A program made the position numbers and the translations under genes. A stretch of DNA of 64,000 nucleotides from Colias croceus (taxonomy: Eukaryota; Arthropoda; Insecta; Lepidoptera; Pieridae), in the NCBI RefSeq assembly GCF_905220415.1, contig NC_059542.1, forward strand, positions 5,952,001 to 6,016,000, given 5' to 3'. Position 1 is the stretch's first letter. Each line of letters begins with the position of its first letter. The notes beneath the pieces are model-generated. The model saw only the letters and a list, made by a program, of their open reading frames with translations. It searched no databases and was not told the DNA's origin. Shown here piece after piece: positions 55,770 through 64,000 of this stretch.

Positions 55770-56440
55770 TTAGAGCAGAAATAATTGTCAGCTGACACTG
55801 ATTGTCAATGATCATGATCTACCAGACATGAGCTATGCAGCCTTGCATCTATGCTACGATAATATAATCTTAGCATAGGCTAAGAAACTATATGACCGTT
55901 TCTACCGGAAGCTATGCTACAAAAATGTAAATTAAGCTATGCTATGAAATTATGTAACAGTTTTCACCGATACTAAGATACGTAGCGGTGCGAGTAAGAT
56001 GTGCTATGAAGACGGGCCGACGCAAAGTGGCTGTGCGATTAAATGCGAAGCTCGGGCTACGTGATGTATCGATAGTAGGCAACGCTTTGCACATAGCACG
56101 CATCCACAGCACTCATCCATAGCATGCATCCATAGCATACATCCATGGCATACATGATACATCCATAGCACGCATTCTTCCTTATAAAAAACGGTATCGT
56201 ATCGGCAAAATCATGTATCGTTATTCGTTACATCACTAGTTATAGTATAGCGACATTTTTTTTCGACAGTTGTGTTATCAAGTTCACATATTCTATAAAT
56301 GATAAAACAACATAGATAATTAAATTTAACCGCATAGAAAAACACATTCGCATTTGTGCCCCTGCAAATAAAAAAAAGGTAAAGTGAGTGGTTGCTATCA
56401 CGTACTTAGCGATATAGAACAATAACAGATGTAGAGCTGC
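55770..56440. other. Upstream region of the TGF-beta ligand gene with short tandem repeats
   Basis: Contains many AGCTATGCT / CATAGCATGCATCC-type short repeats; the clearest cluster of about 13-nt units lies at 56090-56175. No exon is recognised. Confidence 0.5.
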
Positions 56441-57115
56441 AAGCAAGCTGAGGCGGGCGGAAAAGTTGTGCGTGCTTTCGTGTTTCATGAAGCAAGGTGG
56501 TTACAGTGAGTCACAGCTTGCGAGCGAGCGAGTGGTGGGGCGGCAAGGCGCGGGGCGATGCAAGTCGCCTGCTCGGGGAGCCTGGCGAGGCGTGTGCGCA
56601 GCGCGGGCGACACGCGAGCCGCGAGCCGCGTGCAGTGTAGCACGCGCCGTCCGCGGCCGCACACCGCTCGCTCGCTCCGCCGTGCCGCCCGCGCCGCTCC
56701 CCGCTCTGCCGCACCACGCGTCCGCTGGGCGCGTCGCGCGGGCCGCGGGCCAGGCCCGCGAGCCTGCTGCTGCTCGCCGCGTGGTTGGCGGCCGTCGCCG
56801 CCGACCTGGCCTGCCCACAAGAGCCTCCCGCAGCCCAAGTCGTTTGTGCCTCCTGTCGCTCGTACGAAAACGCGCGCGAGCACAGTCTAAGAGTGATCCG
56901 CGAAAGCCTGTTGGCGAAGCTTGGCTTCTCCCAGGCCCCGAACACTACTGGTCGGCAACTGCCGCGAGTGCCTGCAGATCTCATGGAGCGTTTCGAGAGG
57001 CGGCCTCCGCCACCCGGCGTGCAGGCAGATGCACCTGCGCTTTCGCGCACTTTTGTTACGCACACAGAGCAGGACGACTTCTTGGCCCGCACCGATAATG
57101 TTCTCGTATTTGCTC
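56440..57115 (+). promoter_or_regulatory. GC/CpG island over the first exon of the TGF-beta ligand gene
   Basis: A sharply bounded GC-rich block with abundant CpG in otherwise AT-rich DNA. It spans the likely promoter, 5' UTR and first coding exon. GC runs such as CCGCGCCGCTCCCCGC make frame and start calls difficult. Confidence 0.6.
56725..57115 (+). CDS. TGF-beta superfamily ligand (activin/myostatin type), first recognised exon, partial
   Basis: Encodes the amino end of a secreted growth-factor prodomain. A hydrophobic run SLLLLAAWLAAVAA works as a signal peptide. Then comes a CxxC (CASC), an amphipathic helix ending LRVIRESLLAKLGFSQAPN, which parallels the IKxQILxKLxLxxxPN helix of activin, myostatin and GDF11 prodomains, a PRVP segment, and TDNVLVFAR, comparable to the ITFA/ISMA strand of that group. 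The exon ends at a GTTAGT donor after 57115. The mature cystine-knot domain is not in the window. No ATG is found in this frame between the stop at 56638-56640 and the signal peptide. The start given is a CTG at 56725 as a placeholder; the true start may be in an upstream exon. Myoglianin is the likeliest member, with an activin-like ligand as the alternative. Confidence 0.65.
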
Positions 57116-60100
57116 GTTAGTACTTTATTTATAATCATAATCTATTTTAATATCTTTGATGCAGTGCATGCAGATGCATTGACAGTTACAAGAACAGCAG
57201 AGCCGAGTAATAAAGTATATTCTTAGTGCTAGTTAAAAGTCATACTTAACCGTTACTTTTAAATGCTGGAAGTGTATCATGAGGAAGTATGAAAGACGAG
57301 GTACACGTGCGAGCGACAATATTCGCTTGACATGGTCAGCAAAGTTCATTGACAGACACGTGTGCAGCTTATAAGTGTGTAAGGTATTCCGTGATCGCTT
57401 CACGCATTGCCAATTTTAATTAGCCAAAAATTGTCCGATTCAAGCCTCAGGTACTCTACTATTGTCTATGCGGCTACTTTAAGATTTCGATCGCGACCAT
57501 TGTGACACATGATAAACGCAAATTTGATCGTGACTCGCGTAACGAGTTCATTTAAATTTAATAAGAATATTACATTCAAAAGAATATTACATTCGCGAAT
57601 ATAACTCCACATAAGCTTATGATAATGTTTTAAAAAGTAGTGACGTAATGTTGAAAGTAGTAGGTAAATAAAGCGATGCCACAGAAGTAATTAAGGTAAA
57701 CAATCGTAATATTAAACGAGGTTATCAAAGTGCATGCAAATACATAATATGTGATCTGCTAAAGCAAAGGGGCTTCGACCGCTAATGATAACGGCATTAA
57801 CTATAAACTACGAATATAACCTAATTCCATTTGATATATTTAAAAGAAATACATAATATGTATATAATATACCTATGGAACCAGTGCTGAAACAAAATGG
57901 TAAATCCTTGTTTAATAACCTTAGTATATAATATCCTGTCGTCTGGTAAGTACTTACTTAATGTTGTGTTACGTTTCATACAATACCAGAATATTTACAT
58001 GAAGTATTATGGGAATTTTCTATCTTTTGTCATTTGGTACCATGATACATTAGGTACCATTTTTTAAATCTCAAACGTGGTTTTGTGAAAGTTTTTCTTT
58101 GATCAAAATAGCTTGACCTCACCACCAGTAAAAGTCTCTTCACGTTTAGAAAATAAATTTGTTTCAAATTTTATAAAAATTATTTATAGATAGATTATTT
58201 TATAATCGGTATCTATATGTAGAGTCTTTGTAGAGTCGTACGTTTTTAAATATAATTGATAGTTGGAAATTTAGACGTTGTAATATATTCATAAAAATGT
58301 GACAAAATATAAAAAAGATGATTTTTAGAAACAATTCACAAAAGAAATGAAATTTCAAGGCTAAGTTTCTAGGTATTTCGAGCGCATTCGTAGGCTTAGA
58401 TTGTAACTTAGATTTTAATGTAAGAAAAGTAATATTTTTGAGATATAGATATTTTTTAAAATCTATTATTGAATGAATTATAAATACAAACCACCAATCA
58501 ATTTTAAAATTGTTACAATTATAAATGAAAGTCGTAGTCCCAAATCCCAAAATGTACCTAAGTCTAGTCTATGTTTTTACATGCGTTAGGTTAAAAATTA
58601 TAATTACCTCTTAGACCTTTATTGTACATTACGATACCATTTATTTAAAAAAGCAAGTGTCTGTTTTTAAATTGCTTATTTTAAATTGCACATTTCACAA
58701 ATTCTTTCTTTTCTACGTAGCTCTATAAAAAGGTTTTTACAGAGCTACGAAGCGAACTATTTACGTATGAAAAGTTTACGGATTCTTAATAATTTTAGTC
58801 TTAATTTTAGTACTCATCAATTGCAGACAATATTATATGATTAATATTATAATGTGCATAAATTATTTTTAGCAAGTTATCAATCAGATTGTGCTAGAGC
58901 TCATTAGGTCACTTCACAGCGTTATAATATATCTCGCGTTGTTAACGATTTCCCTAAAAAATATGGTATTTGTGTTTCGGAATAAAACTTAAAAATAATA
59001 CCTAGGTTTTCTTATCTAGCCTGGCAACTTTATGAAAAAAGTCCTTTGTCTTTTATATTAGTTTCGTATAAACTTAAAGCTTGCTTAAACGTTGATGTTA
59101 TGATCGTTATTGAAAAGTATTTTACATGAAGGTATATTGTTCTGTGAAAGTTGATGTCGATCCACAAATATAGCGAATGGTCCCATGAGGTTCGTGGCCG
59201 CCACTACAACACCTTTTGATTGTTCGTTTATAGTTGTGTGATTGCTTTGAATAAAAGAAGAAAGCATATTTGATGAAGGGGGATGAACATTGAACATACT
59301 TTTCATGTACGTGATTTTATTAAAAAACTAACAGTTAGTATAAACAATAAACATTAATACCTTTACAAAAAATTGACTTATCATAGAGTTGTCGTCGGCT
59401 TGTAATTATAATTAATTGTTATCTTAGCTATTATATTCCTTATAAATTACTATCTCTTAAAATATTGTTTATACGAATGTTTATACGAAGCGATATGTAC
59501 TTATTTTAAAAAGTTGATTGTGAAGCTGTAAATGCTAAATCGAATATGGTGAAATTTGAATAAACATAGTCTTCTCGTCTGCCTAGTCAAGACTTTGCCC
59601 TCGTCCTTCAATCTACGACTTGCAAACGCAACGCCTCCGTATAACTGGGTGACACAATTCCTGACACATTACCTAATAACCTCTACGTACGCTACCACGA
59701 TTTTGACCATATCCGAAATTACAATAATCAAACCACGCCCAATGGTTAATGTAATAGATATATAAAGATCCGATTTATTCCAGATATTGATGCATGCCAA
59801 AAAGGAGGATTAGGCCTACTGGGGATACCTCTTTAAAAAAAACGCACCTAAGGTTCTTACCTCACAGGTGGTGTGGAAAAAGAACCAATACAATACAACA
59901 GTGAATATATTATATGTTGAGTATTGACCTTTCAAATACAATAAGTCTGCAAATCTCCATTAGTTTCAATTGCTTAGCAACAATAGGTTACAGATCGTAT
60001 TTGATTACCCACAGAGTAAGTAGGCACGGTTAATTAATTTTAATAAAATTTTATTAGGACATCGCAGCAAAACAGACAGTGAAACTTATCGGATGTTGCG

Positions 60101-63100
60101 ATCTTAATTAGTTATTGCCATTTTGATTATGACCCGCATGCTTGACCACAATATTGGGATTATCGTAAAGTACTTCCAATGGACTTGGGGTGAACATTTT
60201 AAGTTTACCTACTTAAATAATGGCAGATACATTCAACTTCATGTATTACCTACCTATATGTATTGTATATTATTGTCAATTTTTTATGTATTTGTTTTAA
60301 GCCCTTGCATCTATCGTTAGATATATATTGTATTACTGCAAGAGAATACAATGTAATTGTTTTGGAAACAACTTAGTGATTTTTATAAATAACATTCTTA
60401 TCATTCAACACAAGGACATGACGCTGGTGCGCACATTAATAGCACTTATTTTTACTTTGCAGTGATCTACTCTTCATAAAACATTGCTAAATATATTTTC
60501 GCGTCGTCGTCTATTTTTATACTAAAGCGAATCTTCAAGGAGGGTATAAATGTGGTTTATTAATTGCACATTGTAAGAGAAATTTTAAGCTTCAAGGACT
60601 CAAAGTACTTACGCTCGTAAAATAATTGATTATTACGATGCATGTAACAACAGTATTTGTTATTACTATTTATTTATACGCCTTTATAGAAGATAAAAAA
60701 TGTCTGAATGGGATTAGTGTGTGCTTAATTGTTCAGTAAAATCGCGACATGTCTGCGTATGAGTAGTGCGTGCTGAACTCTACTCAACGAGACGACCATT
60801 TGGTGGGATCGATTGTTTTGGCTGCTCTCAGTCACCTTAATTGCTAAGAATCAGACCGTCTCGAGCTTTTGTATAGAGTACATTAGTATTTGAGTTCAAT
60901 GAATAAGAAATATGCGACTGCTAACTTAGGAAACAGATTGTATGTAAAGTTAGTAGTTCGTTTTGGGGTTATCAATAAACATAGAACTACAAATTATCAA
61001 GTAGGTAGTATGAGATATATATATTTTTATATTGGTGAGTTTTTTGTTATTTCTAAATATCTACTTAGTAGGTTTTATCGTAAGTTGTTTAACACGATAT
61101 AACGGTAATTTAGGTAATGTAGGTAAGCTAGGGTATGAAACTAAGTGAGTACGGTAGCTACCTATCTAGATATACCTAAATTGTGGTAGACTTATATTTA
61201 ATGATGATTTTAGTATTGCATAGGTATTGGTCCATGGTATTGCTTAACGGCTAGTAGTTGCTTAACCAGAAGAATTATAATAGACTCTTAACAGAGCTCA
61301 AGCATAAAAGGATAATTTTTGCTTCATTAATTATTATAAGCAAACATATTGCGTTCGACTCTCAATCTTTATTACTTCAGTGTCTAATATTGTTAAAACA
61401 ACTGTCATCTACAATATCTCTAAATATGTGATTCAGAATTATGAACTAATCAGCATCAGGTTTTCACCAGTGCTAACCCACACAATTGAAATAAGTAATT
61501 ATAGTTTGGTTAAATTCTACAAGATACCTTAACTCAGAATTTGCTACATTATTCATGTCATAGAACTATATTTAAACATTATTTTGTAGTGTCTAATTAA
61601 TCATACGATTGCGGATATCTTAAATACAATATAATATTATAGAACATCCGCTCTTATTATAGACGTTTTGCTAATAATTAATTATGTAAAGCATTGAAGT
61701 ATGTAAGCCGCGCAAATCCCGTTTGCAGCTGAGCCCGCATACGACCACCCTTGAATATTGCAAAAAATGTATGCAACCCTATATGCACCTTGTTAAAAAA
61801 TGTTTACCTATATCTACACGAGAGCCATTTTACAGTTATTATAAAAGGTGGGTTAATTAACAATTTATTTAATTTTATACTTCACAAGGATCGAATTACG
61901 CTAAGGCATATATTACGCATCTTTTACGCATGGTCTAGGATCCGAATATAAGTCGATATGCAACGGCGTGATAATAGAATGAGACCAATTTTATAATAAA
62001 TTTAGTGTATTAAAAATGGGTCGACTGGGAAAATCAACCCATTTTTGGGGACAATTAATAAAAAAATATTTTATTTTAATTTTTAATTAATTGCAGTTTC
62101 GAGATAATAAAACAGCGCTGACATAATTTTTTTCATCATCCTATCAAGTGAAAGTAACTGGTACCGACATACCTGTTTATACTTGCCAACCTAGCCGTTT
62201 AGACAGGCGCTGTGCGTTTATGACATAACTGTCAATAGCTGATGTACCTAGGTTAGGCCAAATTGCTATTTTGGCTATTACAAACACAATAATATAACAT
62301 GACTAGACTAACGTATTGAGACTATACAGCCTGTAAATATTTTTAAGCTATTGCTTTTAGCTCAGACTATGAGTGCGGCGACCGAATGTAAAAATTCCGT
62401 AACGAAAAATCTTATCACCCCCTACTCCAACCGGCACAGCGATGTGATGCTATGCAATAGCTTTAGCGCGGCAGTCCTCGAGTGCCACACGTATTTTTTT
62501 TAGTGTTATTATTTATTAATTTGGTGACCCTCTCCCCATGTATGTAGTTACCACTGCAGGGTCATTCTGTGGTGTGTACCTAAGGGTTAAGGTTATAGTC
62601 CACCGACCACCACATTGACCAAGTTCAAGTTGACAGAAGACACATGTCGAGTTTTTGATGATTCTTGGATATGCCGATTTCCTTAAAATGTTTTATAACA
62701 ACAATATATATTTTTAACTCCTGGCTTTTTTATTTAAGTTCGAGATCCTTATTGCTGGCTCGCCTCTGCTGTCTTTATTTCGATTAAACTAGGTAAATGA
62801 AATACACGGAATTTATTATCTCAAGTAATAAAGGAGTAGAACCTGAGAGAGGAGAGACCTACACTGCTTAATTTTCACAATTATCATACACAGTTTAGTC
62901 ACCAAGTAACTTAATTAAAATACTTTGTAAGTAGTATCTGCACTATAACCACCTCAGAGTTTTATTAATGTTGATTAAGCTCAGTTCAGAAAACGTAAGT
63001 AGATAATAAAAAGAAGTCTAATTTTTTTTATCACATAAGTATTGATAATTCTAAATATAAAAAGCATACGCTTAAAGCGTGCTGCTTGATATACAGCGGC

Positions 63101-64000
63101 ACATCCGGTGCAACGTGTGTGAGATTCATGAACTAGAAGTATAGATTTTCGAGCACTAAATTCATAAATGACGTAGAAATATTAAGATGATACATAATTT
63201 TGCGCAATGATTTTATGAATAAAATTCCTATGTTACTAGTTTACATTAATTAACTAACTAAAGAAGAAAAATTAAAGATTAATTTGATGGTCTATCTGTT
63301 ATAACTTATTGAAGTGATAAATGGACATAGTTGTTGGCAGTTATATATTAGTGATACATGTATCTATCGTAAAATCATTACTATGTAAATGACGCTATAC
63401 AAATGCATTTACCTGAATATTATAAAGATACGCGACTCGTTATTTTTTTCAAACCTGGATCATCTTCGCATAAATTTCATTTTAAGCTTAATAAAAAATT
63501 CTGCTAACTGCTCCCTACGATGCACGGTTTCGCTGAATCAATTTATCTGTTGTGGTACTTACAATGCAACATCAGGCACCTTGGCACCAGAGGTTGTTAA
63601 CCGAAACATTAGACGACAATTGAGGCCAGTGTGTAAGCGAGTTCAAGATCAATTTAGGTTCCGTAGGTCAGTTCGCCAAAGGTAACCTTGACTTTGACTA
63701 CAATAACTGCAGCTCTTTCTACTAATGCGCTTTTTATTTAGTGCAGGCGCGCATGTGTGCTCCTTTTGAGTCCTTTTGTGGGTTCGAACATAATAAACAT
63801 TCATTTGTAATACGAATATTAATTATTCTTATAGAAATGTATAGGTAAGTTAGACTTTTGTTAATAATAGAGAAGTAAATATCGAGTTATTAAGTAAGTA
63901 GGTTCCTAAATTCTTATATGTAAGGTAAGGCCTTCTGGATGGATTTTTTTACGAATGGATTTTTTATCGAAAGAAAATATTACACTGATCATTGTAATAT
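57116..64000 (+). other. Probable first intron of the TGF-beta ligand gene
   Basis: No further exon of the family was found on the plus strand and no other gene on either strand. The sequence is AT-rich with few recognisable repeats, in contrast to the repeat-packed interval before it. An open frame at 63389-63685 has no recognised domain. Confidence 0.5.

Noticed and set aside
56466..57098. Long open frame of 210 codons through the GC island, and similar ones on the minus strand
   Set aside because: High GC removes stop codons in every frame. Only the frame ending in the CASC...LAKLGF...TDNVLVFAR sequence shows a signal peptide and family motifs.

Overview
The window is lepidopteran nuclear DNA. 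Three things show this: a complete prothoracicotropic hormone (PTTH) gene of the silkmoth type; dense small mobile elements of kinds common in moths and butterflies (Helitron-like repeats ending in CTAG-T, tRNA-derived SINEs, RTE, jockey and I-type LINEs, and TIR elements with TWA or TA target duplications); and an AT-rich background with many short exons. The species cannot be named from the sequence alone.

Layout. 1-4208: no gene seen; AT-rich DNA with two perfect palindromes. 4209-19752, minus strand: a complete Rictor gene (TORC2 scaffold), 24 coding exons that join in frame into 1778 codons. Its introns carry MITEs, a SINE, Helitron-like copies, an inverted tRNA-like pair and a 5'-truncated jockey-type LINE with a 16-bp target duplication. 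19753-22236: spacer holding two Harbinger-like MITEs and a 51-bp hairpin flanked by a 10-bp direct repeat. 22237-25911, plus strand: a ZAD-C2H2 zinc-finger gene (519 codons). 26295-28001, minus strand: PTTH (216 codons, five exons) with a TATA box and a poly(A) signal. 29759-35118, minus strand: a second ZAD-C2H2 gene (459 codons) with the same nine-exon plan as the first. PTTH therefore sits between two related zinc-finger genes whose 3' ends face each other.

35119-49042 is gene-free and repeat-dominated: palindromic arrays, a 2.7-kb Helitron-like element with an internal tandem duplication, two long foldback elements, and a tandem duplication in which one copy keeps the empty site of a 1.18-kb TA-target transposon. 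49043-55769 is a three-level nest: a full-length I-type LINE with intact ORF1 and ORF2, inside a TIR element, inside a Harbinger-like MITE. 56440-57115 is a GC island with the first recognisable coding exon of an activin/myostatin-type TGF-beta ligand on the plus strand, followed by about 6.9 kb with no further exon recognised.

Biology. Three of the genes bear on growth and developmental timing in insects: PTTH (brain signal to the prothoracic gland), Rictor (TORC2, Akt activation) and a TGF-beta/activin-branch ligand. That they lie together may be chance. The two ZAD zinc-finger proteins are predicted nuclear DNA-binding proteins of unknown target. All gene models were built by hand from splice signals and reading phase. 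Those for Rictor, PTTH and both zinc-finger genes are internally consistent from start codon to stop codon.
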